A DNA stretch of 64,000 nt, from NCBI GenBank assembly GCA_019925795.1, contig CM034300.1, positions 35,451,591 through 35,515,590 of the forward strand, written 5' to 3'. The position numbers and the translations under genes are program-made. Under the pieces are notes generated by a model. It saw only the letters and a list, made by a program, of their open reading frames with translations. It did no database searches and had not been told where the DNA came from. Origin of the DNA: Dendrobium chrysotoxum (taxonomy: Eukaryota; Streptophyta; Magnoliopsida; Asparagales; Orchidaceae). Below, one piece after another: positions 46,405-56,934 of the stretch. Positions within the stretch are counted from its first letter, which is position 1. Each line of letters begins with the position of its first letter.

Positions 46405-46409
46405 GATAG
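46405..46409 (+). repeat. Right target-site duplication of LTR C
   Basis: GATAG, identical to 44428-44432. Confidence 0.9.
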
Positions 46410-49366
46410 ATGGTCCCCTTTGTTCTTTCTTGAATCACTTAAAGGCCTCACTTCACCGGTATGGATTTGTATGCCTTGCCTACCACTTAATTGTTGGGAT
46501 TAACATAACATAGCAAGAATTGCATCTATGATAGGATTACCTTTGTATCTTGATGGAAATTCATTAAAATGGGGTAAGAGGGAGTATGCTCGTGTTTGTG
46601 TTTGTGTTGAGTTAGACAAAAAACTACCAAATGGTGTATGGATTGAAGGTCTGCATGGTAGATCTTTTCAAAGAGTGGAGTATGAAAGATTTCATCTCTT
46701 TGTTATCATTGTGGTAAAATTGGTCATTTGAAGACCATGTGTACTAACAACAAAAGTTTGCTTCCCAAGGATGTTGATATTATGCCACCTGAAAAGAAAT
46801 TTGGGAATATCCATGATAGTATCAATCCTATTGAGCCCAATGAATATGATCCCTGGATACATGTTAAGTTCAAGAATAACCGAATTCGGAATTTCAGAAA
46901 GTCAGTTGGTCTTTTGGTTCATCCAAAATAGAATTCAGTTAATCAGCATTCCAACATTGAAGATGGGGAAATTGTGGAAATTCTTACAAAGGGGAATAAT
47001 GATGAAGGCCTTATTCCAGGAAACATTCCTATTGTTGATAAAAGCTTGATGACCCCAAAAGGTTTGCTGCAATCTCCCAACATCACTGACATTTGTTTGG
47101 ACAACAAATTCAGCATTTTGGAAGAGGAAAATAGAGATCCTGGATTGAATGAAGTCTTGGAGGCTAATTGCATTCAAATGCTGGTGGAAGGTAGTTTACT
47201 TTCTTCTGATGATAAAATTGATAGAGGTGATTGTGTTTCACCGAATGAATCTGCCAAACGTGATTTAGTTCATTTGAGAAAAGAAGGGACTAGCAACATG
47301 GTGGGTATTAACTCAACTACTGGTAAATTAAAACTGGCCAAAGAAGTTAGATCTTTGGGTCCTATTGATGTTGCTTGCAAGAATAGAAGAGGTGAAGGTA
47401 AAGGTAGAAAGAGAGGTGGGGACTTTTCCCCTACTTATACTTAATGTCTTCCTTTATATTTTGGAATTGTAGGGGGGCCAAGAAGAAGGAGGCCTCCCTT
47501 TATCTCAGAGAGATAGCTAAAGATTATGGAGGTTGTTTTGTTGGTCTCACCGAGACTAAGCTTTCTATTATTGATACGGTTGATGTTGATAAGGCTTTTG
47601 GGAGTGAGTGGGATTTCTTTTTCCATCCTACTGAAGGTACCTCTAGTGGAATCTTAGTGTTGTGGGATAGAAATAAGGTATATTTTAAAGTTGTGGAACA
47701 TTCTCCTCAAGTTGTTATTGTAGTTCATGAAGCTCCTCTGATAGGATCTTTGAAGGAGGCCACGATTTATGCCAACAAGGACTTTCGGGTGAGAAGGAGT
47801 TTATGGGATATGCTTGAGAAGTTTGTTGTGGGTAATATACCATCTGTGATTGGTGGGGACTTCAATTGTATCTTATCCAGTGATGACAAGAAAGGTGGCA
47901 AGAGGTTCCTTTTCTCCAAAGGGCCTCAAGAGATGAAGTTGTTTATGACTAACAATGATTTTCATGATGTAGGTATTATCGGTCCTAGATTTACTTGGTC
48001 CAATAACAAAGAAGGAGCCCTCAGAATTTGGGAAAGGCTTGATAGGTGTTTGTTGAATGCGGCGGCTCTTCAAAAGGTCCCTTTGGCATGTGTTAGACAT
48101 TTAGAAAGGGTGGCATCTGATCATAGTCCAATTGCTTTCAAGGTGTTGGAGGCTCAGAACAATTTTAGATTTATCAGATTTGAGGAGACTTGGAAGTCCT
48201 ATCCTGCGGCCAGGAGTATTGTCTTAAAATCTTGGAGTAAATCGGATCATGGTAATGACATGGATATTTTGTAAAGGAAGCTTAAAAGATCTTTGGGAGC
48301 ATTATTCTTCTGGAACAAAAACAAATGCAAAAATTTGAATTTACATAAAGAAGACTTAAAGAAAGATATCTTGGAACTTCAATTGGAGGAAGCTGCTGAA
48401 GGTGGATTAACGGTGGACAAGCTAAACTTACTCAGATGTAAAGTTCATGATCTTAATATTACCTTACGCCGATTATCAACTTGGTGGAACCAAAGAGCTA
48501 AGGTGAAATGGCATGAGAATGGTGATATTAACTCAAATTTCTTCCACAAGTATGCCTCAACTAAAAAGAATGGAACCTCATAAGACAGATTAGGAATGAA
48601 GATAATGCCTTAGTGGAAAATTTTGAGCAGATTTCAGCTGTCTTTCATAGATTCTTTGAAAATAAATGGAGGTCTAGAACGTCTATCTTGACGGGTTGGC
48701 CCCTTTTTTCTGAAAACCAGAAGCTGAATTCAGAGAATGTAAACTTCTTAAGCAGTAATTTTACTCAGGAAGAATTGGAAATTGCGGTTTTCTAGCAAGG
48801 CAGGAATAAATCCCCTGGGTTGGACGGGATTACGCCTTCATTTTTTCAAATCTTTTGGAGCATTGTGAGAGATTCTACTTGGAAAGCTGTTGACAATTTC
48901 TTTACAACCGGTTCCATAAAGGATGAATGGAAGGATACTATACTTATTTTAATTCCAAAGGTCAAGAATCCTATGGTACCATCTAATTTCAGGTCTATTA
49001 GCCTTTGTAAAACTACTTATAAGTTAATCACGACTATGTTGGTTAATAGGATTAAAGTTTGCATATCCAAGATTATTTCAAAAGAACAAGTTGCCTTTAT
49101 CCCAGGTAGATCAATTTCTGATCATTGTTTACTTGCTCAAGAGATCCTTCACAAATTTAGGATCTCAAAAGATAAGAAGGGGCTGATGGCAGTTAAATTA
49201 GACATGGAGCAAGCTTTTGATTGCATCAGTTGGGGAACTTTGTATCAAGTGCTGCAAGCTTTTGGATTTCCTCTTTCCTTTTGTAAGCTCAGCATGGAAT
49301 GTGTCAAGAATGTTAAGTATTCTTTCATTCTAAATGGTAGACTCTCTAGTTGGATTAAAGCTGGGA

Positions 49367-49371
49367 GTGGT
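49367..49371 (+). repeat. Left target-site duplication of LTR D
   Basis: GTGGT here and at 51106-51110, on both sides of a TG...CA unit. Confidence 0.9.
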
Positions 49372-49744
49372 TGAAAGTTTGATAGGGTTGTTAAGCCCTG
49401 ATGAACTAGTCCCGAGGCTAATCAAGAGGGGGGGGGTGAATTGGTTTTTTAAAAAATTTGTGAGCAACAGGAAAAATCTTTTTGATAATTTGCAGCAGAA
49501 ACAAGTAAACACATAAACGAAAAGATCAACCAAAGATTTCACCCAAGCATATAATAACAGAAAAATAAAGTGGAAAAAATAATCAGAAATAGCACGCCAG
49601 ATTTTATAGTGGTTCGATCAACTTGACCTCCGTCCACTCCCCGAAGCCTCCCCTCCGGGTATTACACTAGCACAAAAGTGACTCTCCTTCTGCTCCCATA
49701 GTAAGGCAGAGAAGCCTGTACAAAACTCCTTTCCACCAACCCGG

Positions 49745-49882
49745 TGAGGCAGAGAACCTAAACTCCTTTTGCTTCCTCCTGAAGCAGGCAGAGAACCTGA
49801 ACTCCTTTCGCTACTTCCTAAAGAAGGCAGAGAACCTGAACTCCTTTTGCTTCCTCTTGAAGCAGGCAGAGAACCTGGATCT
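49745..49882. repeat. 39-41-bp tandem repeat in LTR D
   Basis: About three and a half units of GGCAGAGAACCTGAACTCC followed by TTTCGCT.CCTCCTGAAGCA. LTR A has one full unit (8145-8195). LTR E has about four diverged units (63775-63945). Copy number therefore varies between LTRs. Confidence 0.85.
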
Positions 49883-50097
49883 TCTGGTGAATGATCCTCC
49901 CACAAAAAATACCGACAAGATGAGAGACGATGAATGGAGAAGATGACTCTAGTCCTTGCTTGGAGCAACCTTTGTGAATCCCTCACAAACTCCCCCTTAC
50001 AAGATCCTCTCTCTCTCTCCCAAGCTCTCTCTCTCTTTCTCAAGGTTTCCCTGGAAAGGAAAGTGGCAAAAGATTTTTCCTGTTGGAAGAAAAAGAT

Positions 50098-50107
50098 CTT
50101 TTATAAG
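50098..50107 (-). promoter_or_regulatory. Putative TATA box of LTR D
   Basis: The minus strand reads CTTATAAAAG, 42 bp downstream of the proximal palindrome pair (50149) and followed by a GA-rich leader. It is the best TATA match among the LTRs. Confidence 0.65.
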
Positions 50108-50148
50108 AGGGCTCAAAATTTATCCTAAATCTCAACAGGTCGACCAAT

Positions 50149-50831
50149 ATCGTCTAAGACGATCTCTAGATCGTCCTGTACAATCATTTCAAAATTAACC
50201 GTTTCAGCCTGGACGATCTGGCTCTTCTGGACGATTAGTAGAAAAAGTTGTTCAGATTGTCCCGTACGATTCTGCGACCGTCCGGGATGATTAGTGTACA
50301 TTCAGGAATTTTGTCCAGAAGACCACTCTGGTCATCAAGAGGAACTTGTGCTGGACGACCTAAAAATGAGTTGATCGTCCAGGATGATATTTCTATCATC
50401 CTGTACGATTAGTTAAAAAAGTGCCAAAATCGTCCTGATCACCGCTCTGGACTTACAGGCAAAACATGTTTGACGGTCAGGATTTTTAACACATCATCCC
50501 GTACGATCCTGCGATCATCCAAGACGATATGATCGAATCAATCAGACCTTAATTACTTTCCTTAATCACCAGACTAATTTAGGCATGATTGTAATGGATC
50601 ATCCAGGATGATACACGCATCATCCAGGACGATCAGATCAAATCTTTAAAAATAAAACTTGCCTAACTTGATCTGGCGTCTGAGAATTTTCAATTTGAGC
50701 CTATCATCCCGTACGATGGATGGATGGTCCGGATGATCGGCTTAATCAGACAGACTTAACTTGGTCGCCCTAATTAGTGTTTCGGTTTTTACTGGATCGT
50801 CCAGGATGATGTGAATATCGTCCAAGATGAT
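50149..50831 (-). promoter_or_regulatory. Palindrome-pair array in U3 of LTR D
   Basis: Seven pairs, every one exactly 21 bp apart: 50149/50170, 50256/50277, 50374/50395, 50493/50514, 50598/50619, 50703/50724, 50796/50817. Each member is about 15 bp, with a 6-bp gap between members. Centres are CCAGG/CCAAG or CCTGT/CCCGT, sometimes mixed in one pair. About 13 of 28 arm CpGs remain. Half-sites such as CTGGACGAT occur between the first two pairs. Confidence 0.88.
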
Positions 50832-51105
50832 CTGATTAAAAAATGAACAGAAACTCTAATTCACTCAAGCTCTCCCCCTGAGTGTGTTTGTGCAAGGTTA
50901 CTTAGCTAGGGGATCCGTTACATAGCATTTGACTCAATAAAGATAAAAAAGTACATTGGACCTAGATTTCAAAATAGACTGACTCGAGCTTGGACTAGCT
51001 TGAACTTGTAAATAAACAAGCGTACCTGAAAGATTAAACAGGCAACCAGAGATAGAAATATTTTCTATCATCAAAATCATAATCTTTAAAACCAGATTTG
51101 CAACA

Positions 51106-51110
51106 GTGGT
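51106..51110 (+). repeat. Right target-site duplication of LTR D
   Basis: GTGGT, identical to 49367-49371. Confidence 0.9.
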
Positions 51111-53316
51111 CTTTGACAAGGTTGCCCATTATCTCCATATTTATTCATCATTAGTTCTCAGCTTTTGGCGTATGCAATTAATTAAAGAGGGATGCAATTA
51201 GGTGTCCAGATCTCTCCAAAATCTCAGAAAATTACTCACTTATTGTATGCTGATGATGTGTTGATCTTTGCTCGTCCTTCTACAAGATTGGCTCAGGAGG
51301 TGAAAACCATTGTGGCTGATTTCTGTAAGTGGACTGGACAGAATGTTAATGTCTCAAAATCTTTAATTCTTTTTGGCAAAATGGTTAACAATTCAACTAG
51401 GAATTTGATAAGGAAATAATTGGGCTTTACGGTAGTTAAGGAGCTGATCTAATTGGGTATTAAAATAGCTTTAAGAAGATTGAAGCGACAAGATTTTCAG
51501 ATCATGATTGACCTCATTTTCGAGAAACTAAATACTTGGGGAATTAAGCATTTATCTGTGGCTAGTAAGATAACTCTTGTTAAATCCTCCATTTTGACTC
51601 TTCCAAGCTTCTTATCAACACATTCTTTGGTTCCAAAGAAATTATTACATCTAGTTAATCAATTCTGTAAAGATTTTATTTTGCACAAGAGTTGTGGTAG
51701 GAAGGGGATGCATTATGTTGCTTGGGAAGTACTATATAAACTGAAAGCTATGGAAGGTTTGGGATTGCACTCTTCTGTTCATCGTGTGGGACCTCTTAGA
51801 TCAAGGTTAGCTTGGAGATGTATCCAGCAATAAGGGAATTTATGGCATAAAAATATTATTAATAAATATGGTGATAATTTCCTTAGTGGTGAAAAGAAAT
51901 TGGGGTCTTCTATGGCTTGGCGGATTTTGTTAGAGGGTGGGAAGTCCCTCAAGCTAATTATGAGATGGAGAGTTGCAGATGGAGGGAAAATTAATGTTAT
52001 GAAGGTTATTTGGCTACTAGATAGGTGCTTCAGTACTTGGCCTACTATGGCTGATTATGTGGGACTGGAAGATCTGAGCCTAAACCAGTTTATCCTCCCA
52101 AACCGTAGCTGGAATGAAGAGTTGCTGCAACAGTTTTTCAGTGATGTTCTTATTCTTTTGATATTGCAGGTCCCTATTGATCAGAAGGCTAATGTGGAGT
52201 ATTTGGAAATAATGTAACACCATAATGGGAGAACAATCACTTCTATGGCTTATGAGGAATCAATGAAGAGTTGGTCCAAGGAGGAAAATTATGGGTTTGC
52301 AAGTTGGTTAAGAAGTCTTAAGCTAAACTCGAGAGTGGAGCTCTTTTGGTGGAGAATGTGTAAGTTTGCCATTCCTACTTATAAATTCCTTAAGTATAGA
52401 AGATTAATTCTTAATGACAAATGTCCTAGAGGGTGTAAAGAAGTTGAGAGCTACGCCCATATTGTGGTATATTGCAAATTCATGGAAGAGATTATTCTCA
52501 GGTTAAGAGAATGGGGAATCTTCATTCCCATCTTTCAGTCATTAGAGAAGTGTTTGGAAGAGGTTAGAAGACATTCTTTTCGATTTCATAACATGGTTAA
52601 GATCTACTTTACAACAGTTTTTCTTTCATGGAAGAAGAGGAATGATCTTATTCACGAAAAAACTGCTCTCTCTAGTGCCTTGGTGGCTACAAATGTTCTG
52701 TTTTTGGCAAATATAAAATTGTATCCAATTCTAGATAGCTGGGGTGTTAATCTCCTAAGGGAGTCTATTGATTCTTGGCACCCTCCACCACTATGATGGA
52801 TCAAAATTAATGTTGATGCTTCTTTGTTGGATTCTAATCAAGCTGGTATCGGAGGGGTGTTTCGAGACCATAAAGGAAGGCTTCTATTAGCGTTTGGTAG
52901 GAAGAAACTTCATTGGGATGTCTCTCAACTTGAGTTTGAGGCTGTTTTGGCTATTAAGGATTTCATACAACCTTGGATGTTGGAGAGTAAAGGAGTGATT
53001 ATTGAAGGAGACAGCATAAATATTATCAACTTTATTCAAGACTCTTTGAAGAAGTTGAAGTGCCATTTCAATAACAGGAATTCTAAGGATTTCTTCTTTC
53101 TTAATGATTTCAATAAGGTCTTTTTTAATCATGTTCATAGAGTTTGTAATAAGGTAGCCGATGTTTGTGCTACTTTGGCTTTGCACGATAGTTTTTCTTT
53201 TGATAGTTTTTCCTTTGCCGATATTCCTTCTAATTTGTCTAGTTTGTTAAAGAAGGAATGTAAGGCTTTCATTTATTGTAATTAGTTCATTCTTGAATGC
53301 AAATTGCAATTCCCTC

Positions 53317-53341
53317 AAAAAAAAAAAAAAAAAGACATCCC
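53317..53341 (+). repeat. Poly-A tail and right target-site duplication of LINE-c
   Basis: About 15 A (53317-53331), then AAGACATCCC (53332-53341), matching 43319-43328. Confidence 0.9.
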
Positions 53342-56300
53342 TTCAGGATAGAATTTTATGTTTGCAAGAAGTTTAAAGTCATTTGGGAGGATTAAATTCA
53401 TAGCAACTGGTAGAGCTCAGAACCAAAATCCTAGAACTTGAATGTACTCTTACAAGGTTGGCAACTTGGTAGAGAAAAAGAACTAAAGTTAGGTGGATGG
53501 AGGAGGGTACTCATTGATTCCACTCATTTGCTTCATGAAGGAGAAATGCCAATAGGATAAACCAAATCATGAAGCAAAATGGTGAGATGACTGAAGACCC
53601 AGCTGCAATTGAATCAACTTTCATTTAGTTTTTTAATAGTAAATGGATAGAGAGGCAATGCCTTTTAGATGGATGTTCTAATTTTAATTAAAGACAGTAG
53701 ATGGAAGATTGTATAAAGGACTTGTTGATAGTTAATTTCACTAGGGAGGAGATGTATTCAACTATAAAAAAATGTGGAGAAAAAATTCACCTTGAGCTGA
53801 TAAGATTATTGCTTCTTCTTGAAGTACTATTAAGAGATAGTAAAGGTGGATGTTTTGAAATCTATGAATTATTTCTTTCATCAAGATTTATGCCATCCTT
53901 TTGGAAAGACACTATTATTGTTCTTATCCATAAGGTTAGAAATTCAGTGGATCCTCAAGATTCAAGCCTATAGGTTTATATCAAACAACTTACAAAATTA
54001 CTGCTTGAATGCTGGTGAATAGTTTAAAGAATGCATTACAAAAACTAATTTTTGAAAAGCAGGTAGCATTTGTCCAAAAATAGTTCTAATTCAAACATTC
54101 ATTTGCTAGCATAAGAAATTTTCAACAAGTTCAAGTTCTCATTAGCAAAAGAGAGTCTGTTGGCTTTAAAAATATATTTGGAGCAAACTTATGATAGTAT
54201 GTGTTGTCCTCACTTTAGCCCAAGTCGTGAAGCTTATAGGTTCCCTCTCAAATGTTCTAACTAGATCATGGAATGTTTTCCTAGATACTTAATTCTTGTT
54301 AATGGGAGGCAAACTAAGTGGGTTCAGGCAAAATATGGGTTTAGATAGGCTTGTCCATTGTCTCCATACCTATTTATTTTGTGCTCTGAACTATTATCTA
54401 AATCTTTTCACTAAAGAGGCATGGGATGAGGCATCAAAATTGCTCCATCATTTGAAACCTTTTCACACCTCTTATATGCAGATGATGTGCTAATTTTTGT
54501 AGCTGCATTAACTCATTGTTCTGGCTTGATCAAGACAATTTTGGTAGACTATAATGCTTCGATAGGGCAAAACATAATCAAAAGTTTGTCAATACTGTGA
54601 TGTTCCTAATCTCTACCAATTGGAAGGAAGAAGAAACTAGATAAGAAGTTGGGTTTCAAATATGTTAAAGAATTTTTGTATCTGGGGATGAAAATTCTGA
54701 TGAGGTATGTATCAGGATACTTTCAATCCATTATGCAGCATGCTTTGGATAAGTTAAATACTTGGGGATGACATTCATTGTATCTTGTAGGGAGAGTCAC
54801 ACTCATTAAGTCATCTTTATTACATTCTTTAGTTCCAAAAGGGATCTTGAATGAACTTGATCAGATATGCAAAAAGCACTTGTGGTATAAGGAGCAAGGA
54901 ATGCAAGGCTTTCACTATATGGCTTATGTGGAACTCTGTCTTCCAATTCAAATGGGGTTCTTCAGTTCTATTCATCAGCAACCTGACTAGGACTTTTGAG
55001 AGCACAATTAGTATGGAAATTCTATAAGAATCCTAATTCAATGGTAAATAAGAAAATTAGTGCAAAATACGAAAGTGATTTATGGAACTATTTGCCTAGG
55101 CGAGGAACTTCTCCTACTTGTTATACTCATTCATGGAGCTCAATTCTTGAAGCCATTGATGAGATGGAAACTTGTAAATTGAAGAAAGGTTAATGTATTA
55201 TTTGATACTTGGATATGGGACATGAACCTTAATAAGGCCTACCTTTTTTGATATCCATGGATTATAGAATACTACTAGTGATCAGCTTATGGAGAATGGG
55301 GAGTGGAACGTAAACATGCTAAACGAGTTCTATGGGGAGCAACTGATTTAGATAATTCTTAAAATACCCATGCACCCTAATATTAAGGAAGATCAACTAG
55401 AGCTAACATATGCTAAAATAGGTAAAACTTTTGTAGAGCTATGGTTTTGAGATGCATTATAAGAGTTCAATTCTATGTGAAAAAGCTAGGTGAATAAAGA
55501 CACTAAAAATGAGACTAAGAGTTTCCTTGTTCGTGTGGAGTCTTTATTGGGATGCTTTTCTAACTTCTGTGTGGCTTATTTATAGGAGGTTGCAAGAATC
55601 TAAGTTATGTTAGAGAGGGTGCCAGCACATTGAAGATAATCAACATATTGTAATAACCTATACTAAGTTAATTGAGGTTTTTTCTTGTCTTCATGAATGG
55701 GGAATTAATTTGCCAGTATTCAAAACTTTCGCTAAACCTATAAAACAACTAAAGATGATATCCAATAATAATCCTGTAATAAAAAATATTTATTATTATG
55801 TTGTATTCTACTCGGAGGGCAACGAATGATTGTAAACATGGGAAACCTATTTATTCTGCAACTGTAAATATAGCTAATGTTCTGGCAGCAACATCAAAAC
55901 CACATAGAAATTAAATTTTTAAAAAGTTGCATGCTATCTAGCTCTTTGAGTTGAACAATGATATTCAGAATCTCCACCACCAAATTAGATTAAAGTAAAT
56001 GTGGATGCTCCAATTACTCAATTAAATAAATCTTCGATAGAATGAGTGATCAAATATCAAAAAGGTAGATTTCTCTTGGCTTTTGGGAGATAGTTGGTTC
56101 ATTGGGATGATGCTCAATTGGAATAATGTGCAATCCTAGCAATTAAGGATATCATCCAAGGTTGGATGCGTGACAAGGATGACATTGGATTGAAGGTGAT
56201 AATATCAATGTGATCAATCTACTATAAAAATCAAAGGATAACATCAAATGGCACTATGTGGATAATTTGGAGCTAGATATTTCTTTTCTTTTTAGTTTCA

Positions 56301-56525
56301 AAATTTTCATTTTCAATTATGTTACTAGGAAATTCAATAAGGTTGCTAATTTTTATGCATCCTATGCAATGTTAGGCAATTTTAATTGGAAAAGTGTTTT
56401 AGACATAAACCACCCTTCAACATTATTCCCTTTTGTTGAAGGAGTGCGCTAGGATAGCTATCATTTAGTGTTGTAATTTTTTTCTTGTAAAATGTAGTTC
56501 ATCAAAAAAATAATAATAATAATAA
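53342..56525 (+). mobile_element. LINE-b right part (RT to RNase H and tail), degenerate
   Basis: Continues LINE-b after LINE-c. Pieces: 'RTKVRWMEEGTH' and 'AIESTFI.FFNSKWIERQ' (53480-53660); SFWKDTIIVLIHKVRNS (53895-53945); KQVAFVQK near 54058; DADDV-like remnant 'YMQMMC' frame-shifted at 54475; SSLLHSLVPKGILNELDQICK (54800-54865); RAQLVWKFYKNPNSM (54999). An RNase H remnant with FNKVANFYASYAML lies at 56331-56375. The 3' end is an (AAT)n-like tail, 56500-56525. Stops are dense and many single-base indels occur, so this is the oldest LINE here. Confidence 0.75.
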
Positions 56526-56915
56526 CAACTATTGATGCCCAACATACTAATTGTTTACTAGGTTTTGTGGGGAACCTTGTCGGTGTTGTTGCATGTAAAG
56601 TAAAAAATATTGATTTAATTTGTAAACCCAACAACAACTGTAGATGCCCGATGTACTAATTTGGTCCTATGTCAGGTAGGAACAATTTTTGGCGTCATTA
56701 CATGTAAAGTCAAAACTTTGGTGTTATTTGAAAACTTGCGAAAAACTATAAATATCCAACATACTCATTTGGTCCTATGTTAGGTAGGAACCCATATCAG
56801 TGTCATTGCATGTAAAGTCTAAATTTTGGTTTTATTTGTAAACCCTCAAATAATAATAGATGTCTAGCATACTAATTTGGTCCTAGGTTAGGTAGAAAAC
56901 CCTGGTTGGTTCTAC
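56524..56915 (+). repeat. Tandem array 3: about 107 bp x 3.6
   Basis: Units start near 56524, 56630, 56741 and 56850. The shared text is ACAACTATAGATGCCCAACA, TACTAATTTGGTCCTATGTT, AGGTAGGAACCC and TGTCATTGCATGTAAAGTC with a TTTGGTTTTATTTGTAAACCC end. It begins right at the LINE-b tail. Its parent element is not certain. Confidence 0.8.
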
Positions 56916-56934
56916 TTTAAACTGATATCTTAAA

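Larger units (their letters stand above)
43451..47444 (+). pseudogene. LINE-c ORF1 (DUF4283 and CCHC zinc knuckle), interrupted by LTR C
   Basis: First ATG at 43451 (MAADSRRPSVALASA), a stop near 43571 and a one-base frame change near 43678. The DUF4283-like part reads VIKVLRGNIPFPACSMELRQ and MFGNFNLTTLGFN, a stop, then ILCSFKNPDVLEEVLRGGPW up to 44432. LTR C lies at 44433-46404. Leaving out the LTR and one duplicated GATAG, the frame continues directly with the expected SPVWICMPCLPL motif. Next come SMIGLPLYLDGNSLKWGKRE, VELDKKLPNGVWIEGLHGR and an intact zinc knuckle CYHCGKIGHLKTMC (46701-46742). An acidic, then Lys/Arg-rich C-terminus (GEGKGRKRGG) ends at 47444. It would bind LINE RNA in the RNP. 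Confidence 0.85.
49372..51105 (-). repeat. LTR D: Sirevirus solo LTR (CCAGG-core subfamily), 1734 bp
   Basis: TGAAAGTTTGATAGGG...CCAGATTTGCAACA flanked by GTGGT, inside the RT of LINE-c. It aligns with LTR A nearly end to end: the GTGGTTCGATCAACTTGACC block (49608), 'CTCCCCGAAGCCTCCCCTCCGGG', CT run, TATA box, palindrome array, 'GTGTGTTTGTGCAAGGTTACTTAGCT' (50880) and the tail TATCATCAAAATCATAATC. No internal sequence is left. It is the best-preserved model of the family in this window. Confidence 0.95.
47444..53285 (+). pseudogene. LINE-c ORF2 (endonuclease, RT, RNase H), interrupted by LTR D
   Basis: The start overlaps the ORF1 stop as TAATG at 47442-47446. The endonuclease is open for 276 codons: FIFWNCRGAKKKEA, GLTETKLS, VIGGDFNCILSSDDKKGG, RFTWSNNKEGALRIWERLDR and ERVASDHSPI. 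A stop at 48272, a frame change near 48583 and a stop near 48795 follow. RT: KSPGLDGITPSFFQ, ILIPKVKNPMVPSNFRSISLC, EQVAFIPGRSISDHCLLAQE, VKLDMEQAFDCISW; LTR D interrupts at 49372-51105; then QGCPLSPYLF and HLLYADDVLIFARP (YADD at 51246-51257). A zf-RVT region (ELFWWRMCKFAIPTYKFLK) lies at 52330. RNase H (52800-53285) keeps the NVDAS Asp, LEFEA Glu and EGDS Asp. Target-primed reverse transcription is the family role. Confidence 0.9.
43329..53331 (+). mobile_element. LINE-c: full-length L1-type plant LINE carrying two solo LTRs
   Basis: Bounded by the 10-bp duplication AAGACATCCC and ending in a poly-A tract (53317-53331). Contents: 5' UTR with a 24-bp direct repeat (AGTTAGAGAGAGAAAGT, 43356-43400), ORF1 (43451-47444), ORF2 (47444-53285), a short 3' UTR and the A tail. 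Subtracting LTR C, LTR D and their duplications leaves about 6.3 kb, a normal full length for a plant L1. Lesions are mostly single stops from C-to-T changes, so it is much younger than LINE-b. Confidence 0.9.

Noticed and set aside
50149..50831. MITE or DNA-transposon terminal repeats as the source of the palindromes
   Set aside because: The enclosing unit has TG...CA ends and a 5-bp duplication, and a PBS adjoins the homologous LTR A, so it is an LTR. The palindromes are internal and repeated many times.
33759..53331. A host gene with LINE-like introns
   Set aside because: All coding similarity seen between these points is to LINE or LTR elements; no host exon was recognised.
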